Below are positions 9,114 to 17,735 of a stretch of 64,000 nucleotides of DNA, one piece after another. The stretch lies in assembly GCA_963728895.1 (NCBI GenBank), contig CAVSLM010000007.1, positions 673,309 to 737,308 on the forward strand. Reading direction: 5' to 3'. The number at the start of each line of letters is the position of its first letter. Positions within the stretch are counted from its first letter, which is position 1. Below the pieces are notes generated by a model. The model was not told where the DNA came from, ran no database searches, and saw nothing but the letters and a program-made list of their open reading frames with translations. The stretch comes from CAVSLM01 sp963728895 (GTDB lineage Bacteria; Pseudomonadota; Gammaproteobacteria; JBBQDK01). Both the position numbers and the translations under genes were made by a program.

Positions 9114-10724
9114 TCATGAATTTGGCGAACGATCAGCCCCTGGCGTCGGGTGATCAGCGTGATCAGTGATCGGCTCGAACACCTGCCAGCCCCCGCCAAG
9201 CGCCTTGTACAGTTGGACGCTGTCGAGCAGCAGTTGCGTGTGCGCGTCATTTGCGGCAACCCGTACGCCTAGCCGGACGCGCTGAGCGTCGAGCAACGGC
9301 AAGAGATCGATCTGCCCACGGTCGTAAAGCGATTGCGCGCGGCCTAGCGCGGAGTCGGCCGACTGTGCGGCGCTCTGCAGCAGTTGTGTCCGGTTCCGTT
9401 CGTCGTCGAGCGCGACGAGCGCGTTCTCGACGTCCTCGAGCGCCCGCACAATCGCGTCTTCGTAGCGGACGACCGCTTCCCTTTGGGCGCTCTCGGCGAT
9501 GTCGTTGATTGCCTGCGTCCGTCCCGCGTTGAAGACCGGCATCGCCAGCAGCGCGGCGACATTGCTGAAGCGCGCAGCGCCAAGGTCGATGCCGTTCACA
9601 TCGAGGCTCTCGCGCCCGAACACGGCACCAAGAACGAGCCGCGGGAACCATTCCGCGGCGGCCTGTTGCCGGCGCGCATTGGCAGCGTCGAGTTGAGCCT
9701 GAGCGGCTAGCAGGTCCGGCCTGCGCTGCAGCAGCGCCGCCGGCTGTCCCGGATGCGCGGATGGAACGGTTGGGTCACTGCGCGAGGGCACGATGCTCGA
9801 GGCGTTGAACGCCTGGTCTCCGATCAGGACCGCGATGCGGTGACGCGAGACGGCGGCCAGCGTCTCAAGCGGCGGGATCGCTGCGCGCGCTGTCGATGCT
9901 TCGGTCTGCGCGCGCTCGACGTCGAACGGCGTGGCGAGGCCCACCCGTTTGCGGGCCGATACGAGGCGCAGCGTTTCGTCTTGCGCAGCCGATATCGCGC
10001 GCACGGTGTCGAGCTGGCGCAGCGCGCCGCCAAGCGTGAAGTAGTTGCTTGCAACGTCGCTCACCACCAACAGACGAACGCCCCTCGCAATGTCTTCGGC
10101 CGCCAGCGTGTCGGCGGCCGAGGCCCTGGCCCCTGCCCGCAGGCGACCGGCGATGTCGATTTCCCAAGCGACGTCGATGCTGCCCTGCGCACCCTTCGTG
10201 TCCGCCGCCTCGGGCACCACTTGCTTGACGGGCGAGCTGTAGCCGGTTCTGTGATCGAAGCCGGAGGCACTCACTCCGACGCTTGGCAGCAGCCACGAGC
10301 GGCTGATCGTCTCGCCGGCGCGCGCGGCGCGGACGCGCTCGGCCGCGATCTTGATGTCCCGGTTCTCACGCGCTGCCCGCCGAACGAGGTCCGACAGCAC
10401 CGGGTCGCCGAAGCCGTCCCACCAGGCCGCCTCGGGCTCGTCGTTGGATGTTGGGGCCGCCGCGAATCGGCCGGGCACCTCGAGCGAGGGCTGCACGACC
10501 GGTGTGGCACAGCCCGTCAGAACGAATGCGAGCGTCGCGGCAAGTGTTACAGCGATGTGGCGCAGGGACGCTTGCGCACCGCGAAATCCGTGCTTGCTCG
10601 CCTTGACGCCGTGACAGGCGATCGACTCGGTCCGTCCGGTCGTTCCGGCACCACCAGGGTTCCCACAGCACCGTTCCAGCCTTGCGAGCCAAGAGATGTG
10701 AGTAGCGGGTTCAAAGTGTGGCAT
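9114..10724 (-). CDS. RND outer-membrane factor (OprM/NodT-type lipoprotein)
   Basis: The body is a complete TolC-superfamily outer-membrane factor: lipobox LTGC, then WWDGFGDPVLSDLVRRA, repeats of about 200 residues with ALEDVENALVALDDER, and a late LYDRGQIDLLPLLDAQR. Such proteins form the outer-membrane exit duct; here the partner adaptor and pump follow on the same strand. The 5' end is odd. The only in-frame ATG near the leader is at 10724, which puts the lipobox Cys at residue 72, far deeper than normal, and no GTG or TTG lies between. The frame even stays open to 10925. The native start may have been lost by a rearrangement. Confidence 0.85.
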   Translation of the reverse strand: MPHFEPATHISWLARLERCCGNPGGAGTTGRTESIACHGVKASKHGFRGAQASLRHIAVTLAATLAFVLTGCATPVVQPSLEVPGRFAAAPTSNDEPEAAWWDGFGDPVLSDLVRRAARENRDIKIAAERVRAARAGETISRSWLLPSVGVSASGFDHRTGYSSPVKQVVPEAADTKGAQGSIDVAWEIDIAGRLRAGARASAADTLAAEDIARGVRLLVVSDVASNYFTLGGALRQLDTVRAISAAQDETLRLVSARKRVGLATPFDVERAQTEASTARAAIPPLETLAAVSRHRIAVLIGDQAFNASSIVPSRSDPTVPSAHPGQPAALLQRRPDLLAAQAQLDAANARRQQAAAEWFPRLVLGAVFGRESLDVNGIDLGAARFSNVAALLAMPVFNAGRTQAINDIAESAQREAVVRYEDAIVRALEDVENALVALDDERNRTQLLQSAAQSADSALGRAQSLYDRGQIDLLPLLDAQRVRLGVRVAANDAHTQLLLDSVQLYKALGGGWQVFEPITDHADHPTPGADRSPNS

Positions 10725-10978
10725 GGGTTGCTGGCGTCGTTTGAAATCGATAGGGCGCCAGCGTAGCGGAGGGGGCGCAGGGAGTCGTGAGCGAAGCATC
10801 GGCATTCCGTGGGGATTTGGTGAGCCTCGCTGTCGCAGCAGGCACAACCTGCCACTCTCGCGATCGAGCTCGTCGATGTTCTTCGCCCACCAGGCGATCT
10901 GCAGATGATCCTGTTGCTCAGCCATGGAATCGCTCCGTCGCGTGAATCGTCATGAGTGCCGACGGTAAACGGCATCGA
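10725..10978. other. region with no confident gene
   Basis: The minus-strand frame of the outer-membrane factor stays open through here to 10925 (peptide start MAEQQDHLQIAWWAKNIDEL), which looks protein-like but matches no family I recognise. It could be a remnant of another small gene fused to the 5' side. Confidence 0.3.
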
Positions 10979-11194
10979 TCACTTGCCTTTGGCATCGGAC
11001 GGCCGCTCGTGGAGGGTCGCCTCGAGGTCGCTCGCAATGGACTCGAGCAGCTCGCGACCGGACGTGAATTCACATTGCCGGCCGGTAACGAGGTTCTCTA
11101 GGCGACCGGCGAGCGCATCGGGCTTTGCATCGCCGCGCATCTTCACCACGTATGCGCGTCGGGTCGGGTACTTGGAGTCAGTGCTGAAAGCCAT
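10979..11194 (-). CDS. small conserved protein (SKYPTRRAYVVK family), intact copy
   Basis: 71 residues from the ATG at 11194 (MAFSTDSKYPTRRAYVVK). Basic N-terminal strand, a 'LAGRLENLVTGRQCEFTSG' middle and an acidic helical end (ELLESIASDLEA). Proteins of this look are common small hypotheticals in Proteobacteria; function unknown to me. Two broken relatives occur at 26862-26960 and 34446-34578. In two of the three cases a ~100-bp dispersed repeat lies just upstream, so the gene and the repeat may have moved together. Confidence 0.6.
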   Translation of the reverse strand: MAFSTDSKYPTRRAYVVKMRGDAKPDALAGRLENLVTGRQCEFTSGRELLESIASDLEATLHERPSDAKGK

Positions 11195-11224
11195 GTCGGG
11201 TGTCCAAAGCGAGTATTCGACGCT

Positions 11225-11326
11225 AACGTAACCGCTCTCGCACACCGAGTTGTCAGCGTAACGTCGCCATTTCATCCGGAATCGGGGTCCACCTCACTGC
11301 TCAGATGGCGCGGTTTGCCGCATGCG
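11225..11326 (-). repeat. dispersed ~100-bp repeat, copy 1
   Basis: This block, with the core GTCGCCATTTCATCCGGAAT, recurs at 15576-15680 and 26966-27065 in the same orientation. All three end with the same run reading GCTCAGATGGCGCGG or close to it. On the minus strand each starts the same open peptide (MKWRRYADNS) that is then joined to a different sequence. The repeat resembles the multi-motif ends of IS21-type elements, but that is inference from memory. Confidence 0.65.
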
Positions 11327-11939
11327 CGAAGCTCAACAGCCCGGTTCCCGACCACACTTGTGGTGCCCGTGCACGGTCCGTTGCACAGTGGATCGGCGAC
11401 CAGTTCCATGCGCCGGCGCGCATTGACGATACAGCCGCGTAAACGATCGGTCCGCTGCAGCCTCGGCCCGTGCGCGTCGATCGGAAACTACGCCCGCGCG
11501 CCCGGGTACCCGCTTCAGTATTTCTCTCTCCCGGTCCTGCCGTATTGGCCTGTCCCGGCGAGGTCGTAATATTCGCTGCGGGCATCCGTTCACATTCGTG
11601 CAGGTGCGGTGGATTGTCGTGCGAAGTGTTGCCCCCGCGTCACGTTGATCCTGGAATTGCGCCGCCGCGAGGTGGCGGTACGCACGAACCCATAACGATA
11701 AGACGTGGGAATGGAACGATGCAGCGGTCGGCCCCGGGTTCACCGGGCTGTAATCACCTCGAACTGCGCATCAGGTGCAGCAATGCGGTCGAGCGCGCTT
11801 GCAGTCGGAAAGGACTCACCGGTATTGAATGTGCGCCGATCCGCTCAGCCTGGTAACCTGAGTCGGAGCACGACTTCGCAAGGATGCGATCCTGTTGCCG
11901 TTGCCGGCTGGCAGGGAAGCCAGTTCGGGTGTCGGCGCA
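11327..11939. other. 613-base region without a recognised gene
   Basis: Several overlapping open frames exist on both strands but none has a recognisable motif, a ribosome site with sensible spacing, or homology inside the window. It separates the repeat from a transposase scrap. Confidence 0.4.
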
Positions 11940-12029
11940 CCGCCGTATGTGCGCCACCGCCCGGAGCGCACCCTCTTATATCAGCTCGTCCAGGAATACT
12001 ATCCCGCGCTCCGGGCGCACCTGGCACCA
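11940..12029 (+). pseudogene. transposase N-terminal fragment (IS91-like/zinc-binding type)
   Basis: Thirty codons read PPYVRHRPERTLLYQLVQEY followed by YPALRAHLAP, which is the typical N-terminus of IS91-like transposases just before their zinc-binding domain (YxPRxPExSxLYxxVQE pattern). It ends abruptly where the EAL-domain frame begins. It has no start codon of its own and no partner sequence nearby. Confidence 0.5.
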
Positions 12030-12685
12030 TCGAGCAGATCGAAAGCGATCCAGTGCTGCTCGACTGTCTGATGCGGCGGTTGCTGGGCATGATCCGTCGC
12101 GACTCGGTGCCACTGTTTGAACGCTACCCCGGTTTTTACGTCAGCGTGAACGTGCCGCCGGCGATACTCGGTGCGCGAACGGCGCTCGGCGAGCCAACGA
12201 TCCGCGGCATGCTCGCTGAGCTTGACCTGATGCCCTATCAAGACCGTCTCGTTTGCGAGATAACGGAGCGGCAGGCGCTCAGCGCGCAGGGGCGTGCCGC
12301 ACTCGAACTCGCGCGGCAGAACCGAATCCGGCTGGCGGTGGATGATTTCGGCACCGGGCACAGCGGCATCGCGCAAATGCTCGGCCTCACCATCGATGTC
12401 CTGAAATTGGACCGCTCGCAGATCGTGCTGCTGACCAAGGACGTGGCAGCCGAGCGGCTGGTCCGGGGCATTATTGTGCTGGCATCCATGATTCGCGCGC
12501 GGGTTGTCGCGGAGGGAGTGGAGTCGGCGGCGCAGGCGTTCTTTCTGCAGGCCGCCGGCGTCGACTACGGACAGGGCTGGTTCTGGAGTCCGGCGCTGCC
12601 GGCGGCCGAACTGCCGAAGGTGCTCGAGGCCGGGTTTCCGAATTGGCGGCGCGATCTGCTCGAACGGCTCAACGAGGCACGCTGA
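12027..12685 (+). pseudogene. EAL-domain cyclic-di-GMP phosphodiesterase, N-terminally truncated
   Basis: The C-terminal three quarters of an EAL domain: FYVSVNVPPAIL, LVCEITERQAL, IRLAVDDFGTGHSGIAQM, IDVLKLDRSQIV and VVAEGVESAAQA, ending RRDLLERLNEAR at 12685. The catalytic loop residues DDFGTG and the EGVE glutamate are present, but the E-A-L motif and everything before it are missing; the sequence begins at IEQIESDPVLL, fused to the transposase fragment in another frame. The full gene would have bound and cut cyclic-di-GMP, often as a membrane-bound CSS-type protein. In its present form it is very probably inactive. Confidence 0.75.
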
Positions 12686-12826
12686 TCAAAATGCATCTCG
12701 GCCGTTGATGCTGCGTTGCGGCCCCTGCTCCGGTGCTCATTGACTGCATGTAAACTCCGCTCCTCGCAGGGCCCGCGCCTTGCCTGAACGGCCGATCTGC
12801 GATTTTGAGATGGGTTCCAGGCAGAT

Positions 12827-13136
12827 CAGCGACTACGCCCCCCGCCAGGCCCCGTCATGCCGCCGCCTCCGGGTCCCATGCCGTTACCGCCCGGATCCAT
12901 CATTCCGCCACTGCCGGGACCCATACTGCCGCCTCCCGGTCCCATTCCCCCACCGCCGGGACCCATACCACCACCGCCGGGACCCATACCACCACCGCCG
13001 GGCCCCTACCCCCGCCCCTGGCGGGTGGCTCGTCCGTCAGGATTACACCACGCGCCTTGGCTCGCTCTTGCATGCGCTCGGGATGCGCCACGATGCACGG
13101 GCCGGGGCGGCCTGAGCATCGTGCCCTGCGGTCCAA
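12827..13136 (-). pseudogene. remnant of a protein with a Gly-Met-Pro heptad-repeat tail
   Basis: On the minus strand a frame ending at 12829 reads about seven near-repeats of MGPGGGG (imperfect ones include MDPGGNG and MTGPGGG), an ~21-bp tandem DNA repeat at about 12850-13015. Just upstream the frame shifts to AHPERMQERAKARGVIL, a normal-looking helical segment. So a protein with a Gly-rich C-terminus has a frameshift next to a run of G. The plus strand would read the same DNA as Pro-rich PPPPGPI repeats; I prefer the minus frame since it continues into non-repetitive protein-like sequence. Confidence 0.4.
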
Positions 13137-13142
13137 CCGTGC

Positions 13143-13916
13143 CTAACGGGCTATATCCAGATCGCGCTTCTTAGTATAGAGCAGCCGCACCAACTCATAC
13201 TCGAAAGGCGAACCGGTATCGTAGTAGCGAAAACTGGTACTGTGGCGCTTGTCGATCGCATACAGGAGGTCGAAGGCGATCTTACCACCCGCGTGTTCCT
13301 TAAGTTCGAGCAAGTCGAGGGCATTGAACGCCACCGTGTCGGTCACGATACCCGTCGTATCGCGGAGGTTGGACGGGCCCAGGATCGGCAATACGAGGTA
13401 AGGACCGTTGTTCACCCCGTAGTGACCGAGGGTCTGACCGAAATCCTCTTCATGCTGGTGTATACCGAGCTTCTCGGCCACGTCAAACAGGCCGACAACG
13501 CCGATGGTCGAGTTGATGAGAAAACGTGCGCCGGTTTCCGCCGTCGCCGCAGGTTTCAGCTGCAGCAGCGAGTTGGTGAAATTGGTCACCTCGAAGATAT
13601 TACTGAAGAAGTTCGAGACACCCTGCTGAGCGAAGGTCGGCAATACCGTCTCGTAGACGCTGACGACAGGCAGGAAAACGTACCTGTCGAAACCGGCATT
13701 GAATCGATACATACCGCGGTTGAAACCTTCGAACGGGTCGTAGACGTCGATATTGTCCTTCTGGCCTTCCTTGATGTCGACCGATGCCAGGCTACGCTTT
13801 GCGGGCAATTCACCGGACTGTTTTTCCGGCATGCCGCTGCAGGCGGTCAGCAGGACAAACACCGAAGTCAGGGCCAGTCGGTAGGCTTTACCGATGGGGA
13901 GTGTCAGCGTTTTCAT
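13143..13916 (-). CDS. mlaA: MlaA/VacJ outer-membrane lipoprotein
   Basis: 257 residues from the ATG at 13916 (a TTG one codon upstream is possible). Lipoprotein leader with lipobox LTAC, then the MlaA core: DPFEGFNRGMYRFNAGFD, the signature TNFTNSLLQLKP, EEDFGQTLGHYGVNNGPYLV and PILGPSNLRDTTG. MlaA is a ring in the inner leaflet of the outer membrane that removes misplaced phospholipids and hands them to MlaC/MlaFEDB. Its 5' end overlaps the alpha/beta hydrolase gene by 29 bases, so the two are translated together. The MCE operon at 1091-4569 could supply the inner-membrane side. MlaC is not seen in the window. Confidence 0.93.
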   Translation of the reverse strand: MKTLTLPIGKAYRLALTSVFVLLTACSGMPEKQSGELPAKRSLASVDIKEGQKDNIDVYDPFEGFNRGMYRFNAGFDRYVFLPVVSVYETVLPTFAQQGVSNFFSNIFEVTNFTNSLLQLKPAATAETGARFLINSTIGVVGLFDVAEKLGIHQHEEDFGQTLGHYGVNNGPYLVLPILGPSNLRDTTGIVTDTVAFNALDLLELKEHAGGKIAFDLLYAIDKRHSTSFRYYDTGSPFEYELVRLLYTKKRDLDIAR

Positions 13917-15207
13917 CAACGTGCCCCCCTTGCGTGAAGTAGTCGATCATATAGGCCACATTGTCACGATAAGCCATGTTGCCGCAGTGCCCTCCATGGG
14001 GATAGATGTGTGCTCGCGATCCGAAGACGTCACGGAAGAAATTGATCTCGCCAGGCGCCAGGATGACGTCGTCCTCGTTGTGAACGACCGAGATCTTGTC
14101 CGTCGAACGCAGGTAGCCCTCGATACTCTTCAGACTGGTGTCGTGAATCAATTCCGCTTCGGTGAGATTCTTGTCCAGCGCATGAAAGTACGGATAGAAG
14201 ACATCATGGAAATAATCCTCGAAACTGGTACGTGCGGCGACCTTGAAATAGCCGGTAGTCGACTCGGTGGGTTCGAGGACATGATTCTTGGGCAGTATGT
14301 AGCCGCCGTTGGTCATCATATCGGATGTGAAAATCATGTTCGACGACGACAGCCGGAACGACATGCCGATAAGCGCCGCCACCCGGTGGGGATCGATATC
14401 GCCGTGCTCGTCTTCATAGATGCGATACAGGAAATCGTCGTTGAAATCGACCTTCTCCAGTTTGGAATCTTCGGCGTATTTCTTGGTGAAATCGCGCATG
14501 AGGTCGTTGAAGAACGCGTCAAAGTGGTTCGGCCCCCCCGGAATATTATCCTCGAGCATGTGATCCAGAATCGATACCGACGTGAACAGGTTAACCGGTG
14601 GGTTGATGAGCAATACATTCTTGAAGTTGAAGGTGTGACGCTCATCGTCGAGTTTCGCGACAAACGCCGCCTCAGCGCCGCCCAGGCTGTAACCGGTGAC
14701 GTAGAACTCAGAAACCTTCACCTTGTCCTTGATCTGCTTGTAGATCAGATCCATGACCCGGTACAGGTCTTCGCCATCCCGAACGACGTGACCCGGAACT
14801 TCCGTCGATGATGCCGTGGTGATGAAATTCGCGTAGGTGGGCGACGGCAGCGACACCACATGAAAGCCGGCCTGATAGAAGGCCTTTTCCAGCATCAGCA
14901 TTTTGGGGCTGCGCTGACTGGCACCGGTTCCGGCGATAGTGAAAATCAGCGGCGCAACGTGGTCTTGCGCCACCAACGTGTAGTTAAGCACCTTGTAGGG
15001 AATGAACTTCGACAACGGCCGATCCGGAAAAACGACGACGTTCATGTCCTTCCGTGGAATCGTCTTCGGCAACACGGCGGCAAATTCACTCGGCGTGCCG
15101 ATGACGGTTGCCGCCAACGGGTCGTGGATAGGGTATTGGTAGCTGCTGGTGGCCACGCATAGCGGGCCGTACAGGAGACTTAGGGAAGCAAGCACAATGC
15201 GTTTCAT
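13888..15207 (-). CDS. secreted alpha/beta hydrolase paired with MlaA
   Basis: 439 residues with a signal peptide (MKRIVLASLSLLYGPLCVA) and an alpha/beta-hydrolase core. The nucleophile elbow is GYSLGG with Ser174; candidates for the acid and base are the Asp in HNEDDVIL and the His in YPHGGHCGNM, both placed correctly near the C-terminus. LIFTIAGTGASQRS near residue 87 fits the oxyanion loop. Tight overlap with mlaA suggests a periplasmic or outer-membrane lipid hydrolase that acts on phospholipids handled by MlaA; this is inference from context. ATG at 15207 follows AGGGAGA. Confidence 0.85.
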   Translation of the reverse strand: MKRIVLASLSLLYGPLCVATSSYQYPIHDPLAATVIGTPSEFAAVLPKTIPRKDMNVVVFPDRPLSKFIPYKVLNYTLVAQDHVAPLIFTIAGTGASQRSPKMLMLEKAFYQAGFHVVSLPSPTYANFITTASSTEVPGHVVRDGEDLYRVMDLIYKQIKDKVKVSEFYVTGYSLGGAEAAFVAKLDDERHTFNFKNVLLINPPVNLFTSVSILDHMLEDNIPGGPNHFDAFFNDLMRDFTKKYAEDSKLEKVDFNDDFLYRIYEDEHGDIDPHRVAALIGMSFRLSSSNMIFTSDMMTNGGYILPKNHVLEPTESTTGYFKVAARTSFEDYFHDVFYPYFHALDKNLTEAELIHDTSLKSIEGYLRSTDKISVVHNEDDVILAPGEINFFRDVFGSRAHIYPHGGHCGNMAYRDNVAYMIDYFTQGGHVDENADTPHR

Positions 15208-15215
15208 GAATCTCC

Positions 15216-15580
15216 CTATTGCTTATGAACTACAGAATACGGGAACGTCGGTCCTGGCAGTGGCAGTCTGGTCATTCCGTCCGGCGCATGCAGTAGGTTG
15301 TCCTCGATGCATGAGCCGGGAGGCAACGGCCGTTTCATCTTGCTGGCGATGAATGTCGTGCCGGTGCTGATCCACACATCCAGCAAGGGCTGCACGTCTT
15401 TCAAGGTCAGCTGCGCGTTCTTGCTCTCCAGCTTGGCGCCCACGCTCTTGCGCACCGAGGCGGCCATGCGTTCGCCTGTCACGCAGTCCACCGCTTCCAC
15501 TTCAATCTGGATCGTCGCATCATGCGAACGGCCTGTTGCCGCCGTCACCAGGAATGCAATGGAAATATACTGGTCGTGGC
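15216..15580 (-). pseudogene. DUF3313-like lipoprotein, N-terminus replaced by the dispersed repeat
   Basis: The readable part (ATIQIEVEAVDCVTGERMA, then LKDVQPLLDVWISTGTTFI) looks like the C-terminal half of DUF3313 family lipoproteins. The normal leader and first half are absent; instead the frame starts with MKWRRYADNSVRENRYVS, which belongs to the repeat at 15576-15680. It lies 9 bases upstream of the alpha/beta hydrolase start region on the same strand. Function of the family unknown. Confidence 0.5.
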
Positions 15581-15681
15581 TAACGTAACGGTTCTCGCGC
15601 ACCGAGTTGTCAGCGTAACGTCGCCATTTCATCCGGAATCGGGGTCCACCTCACTGCTCAGATGGCGCGGCTTGCCGCAAA
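15576..15681 (-). repeat. dispersed ~100-bp repeat, copy 2
   Basis: Nearly identical to copy 1 at 11225-11326 from the ACCGAGTTGTCAGCGTAACG stretch to the GATGGCGCGG end. Here it is joined to a DUF3313-like remnant. Confidence 0.7.
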
Positions 15682-15742
15682 CCCGTCGCACGCGCGGAGA
15701 CACAATCACGGCGGAACATCACGACTGAGAGAGGACGACATC

Positions 15743-16021
15743 ATGAGCGAATCACCACATGATTTAGGCGGTATCGAGGTAATGCTGGCAGGATTCAATA
15801 CCCAGCAGTTGCCTCGGGCCTTGGCGCTCAAGGCCAAGGTCGATCAGGGTGGAACACTCGACGAGTACGACATGCTCGAGCTGGAAGAAGTAGTCGCCAC
15901 CGTCAAGAACGTACAGCCCCTCATAGGGCGGCATCCCGAGTATCATGACTTGGCCGGACGCATCTTGAGTCTCTATAACGAGATCACGGCGACGGCCCTG
16001 GCGAACGAACACAAACGCTGA
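15743..16021 (+). CDS. small acidic conserved protein, function unknown
   Basis: 92 residues from the ATG at 15743, preceded by GAGAGAGG at good spacing. Mostly helical and acidic (DEYDMLELEEVVATVKNVQP). I do not recognise a domain. It is the only plus-strand gene in this stretch and converges on the coiled-coil gene downstream, 14 bases apart. Confidence 0.6.
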   Translation: MSESPHDLGGIEVMLAGFNTQQLPRALALKAKVDQGGTLDEYDMLELEEVVATVKNVQPLIGRHPEYHDLAGRILSLYNEITATALANEHKR

Positions 16022-16035
16022 ATGCGGCGATCGCG

Positions 16036-17046
16036 CTATAAATAGCGCTGCGCCGCAGTGATAAAGTCCTCGCGCCGTGGCAGTTCGCTAGGATCCAGGG
16101 ATACGAACAACACTGCCACGCGATGTCCGCGCGGATTGTTGAGTTCCTGCAGGGCAATGCTTCGAGCCGAGGTGTCCCGCGCGTCGTGCTTGATGTTCAT
16201 CCGATCAATCGTCATGACTGTGTCCTCGACCCACACTTGCCTGTCGCACTGGCTGAGCACGTCGACGACGATGTCCAGGTGCGCATGCAAGAGGTTGGCA
16301 TCCGTGCCCAGTGCCGCCAATTGGCCCTCGATCTCCTCCAACTCGGCAGCCAGCTTGGCCGGATCGGCCGACGCGCCAGCTTCTTGTCGTTCGAAGCTAC
16401 TGCCCCCCCGCTGCAACGCGCTCATCTTGCGCCGCAGTATGTCGCGTTCGCGCGCGAGATTGGCGCGTTCGCCGCTGTCCTCGGCGATGCGCGCCAACGC
16501 GACGGTGAGCAAGTAATCGAAGGCACGGCGTCGCAGCTGGCGACGCGTCGCTTCCTCACTGGCGGTGGGGTCCAACAAGCGATGGTTATCGAAACTCACC
16601 GCAACTTGCGCCACATCGCGCCGTATCATTTCACCCTCGAGTTCCATGCCCAGCACATTTTTCTCGGTGTGATCCGCCAGCAGCAGCGCCGCAATACGTT
16701 CGACTCGGCCATCGAGGCCCTCCAGGAACGCAGTGACGCTGGGATCATGACCGAAGGTCTCCAGCATATGATCGGCGGAGGCAAACAGAGCGGCGAAGCG
16801 CGGATCATCCTGGTAGTTGCCACGCCCGGCGAATAGTGGCGCGGGGACACGGTCCACAAGCTCGACGACGTGCTCGATGGCATGGATGATGGGTTCCCGC
16901 AAACGCCTTTTGTAACCCGACACGATCCGCACGCGCGGATCGGTACCTTCCACGGCGCGCTCAATGGCCTCTTGAATTATCGACTCGGAGATATAGCCGT
17001 GCTCTTTGCCGACGTTCCCGAAGATGGATTGGAATAGTTTCAGCAT
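16036..17046 (-). CDS. conserved helical protein of unknown function
   Basis: 336 residues, ATG at 17046. Almost entirely helical, with a predicted coiled coil at about residues 195-265 (ARERDILRRKMSAL ... KLAAELEEIEGQLAALG). No signal peptide or membrane helix, so probably cytoplasmic. I do not recognise the family. It follows the sulP remnant on the same strand with about 200 bases between, and may have been the last gene of the glycogen/phosphoketolase operon. Confidence 0.7.
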   Translation of the reverse strand: MLKLFQSIFGNVGKEHGYISESIIQEAIERAVEGTDPRVRIVSGYKRRLREPIIHAIEHVVELVDRVPAPLFAGRGNYQDDPRFAALFASADHMLETFGHDPSVTAFLEGLDGRVERIAALLLADHTEKNVLGMELEGEMIRRDVAQVAVSFDNHRLLDPTASEEATRRQLRRRAFDYLLTVALARIAEDSGERANLARERDILRRKMSALQRGGSSFERQEAGASADPAKLAAELEEIEGQLAALGTDANLLHAHLDIVVDVLSQCDRQVWVEDTVMTIDRMNIKHDARDTSARSIALQELNNPRGHRVAVLFVSLDPSELPRREDFITAAQRYL

Positions 17047-17244
17047 ACCCGTTCACTCCGTAATCAATAGCGCTCTGGTATCCAGCGACGAGGCTTCACA
17101 GGTACCTCGTCATCATAGGCGTGCCTCGTGGCGCGATCCGGCAGTCTCACCTTGTCATGAGGTACGCGCTCGTAGCGAATCCTGCTCAAGAGGTGACTGC
17201 GCTTTACTTTTTTGCGGTCGTTGTCGTCGTCAGTTTCGTCGCCA

Positions 17245-17735
17245 TCACAGCTTGTGCCGAGCGACCATAAGCTGGACACCGCGCGTCTGGAGTTCCGCAT
17301 ACAGTTCGTCGACGGCCTGGGCGCCCGTGGTGTCGAGCTGGCTGATGGCCTCGGCACTGAGCACGAACCAGGGCCGCGGCTGCGCGTTATCCACCAACGA
17401 CAGCACCCGCGCCTTGAAATAGTCCGCATTGAAAAACAGCAGCGGTGCCTCGAAGCGGTACAGGATCACGCCGGGGACGGTCTGCGCGTTCGGCGACATG
17501 TCGAGCTCGTTATAACCGTCCATCCCTGGCACGATGCCCAGCAGGGCATCTGCGGGACGGTAGATCCAGACCAGCACCTGCAGCAGCGCCAGCGAGATCG
17601 CGAGCACCACGCCGGGCAGCACTCCAATGGTCAGCACACCTAATGTCGTCAGCAGCGACAACCGGAACTCATGGCGGTCGATAGCACGCAGCCGCCAGCA
17701 ACCAAGGACATCCAGCAGCCCCCAAGCTCAAAAGA
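17245..17735 (-). pseudogene. SulP transporter C-terminus with STAS domain (frameshifted from the upstream part)
   Basis: This frame reads WRLRAIDRHEFRLSLLTTLG, two last membrane segments, and a STAS domain (LYRFEAPLLFFNADYFKARV; QLDTTGAQAVDELYAEL) ending at 17245. It is the direct continuation of the SulP part of the gene at 17728-19215, from which it is separated by a single frameshift at about 17725-17735. STAS domains regulate SulP anion transporters. Confidence 0.75.

Noticed and set aside
11470..11856. Possible plus-strand gene
   Set aside because: No motif, no ribosome site, and overlapping frames on both strands are equally open.
12850..13015. CRISPR-like array
   Set aside because: The units are ~21-bp back-to-back repeats without spacers; this is a coding tandem repeat.
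12857..13174. Plus-strand proline-rich protein (PPPPGPI repeats)
   Set aside because: The minus-strand reading continues into non-repetitive protein-like sequence and stops cleanly; the plus frame continues only into antisense of mlaA.
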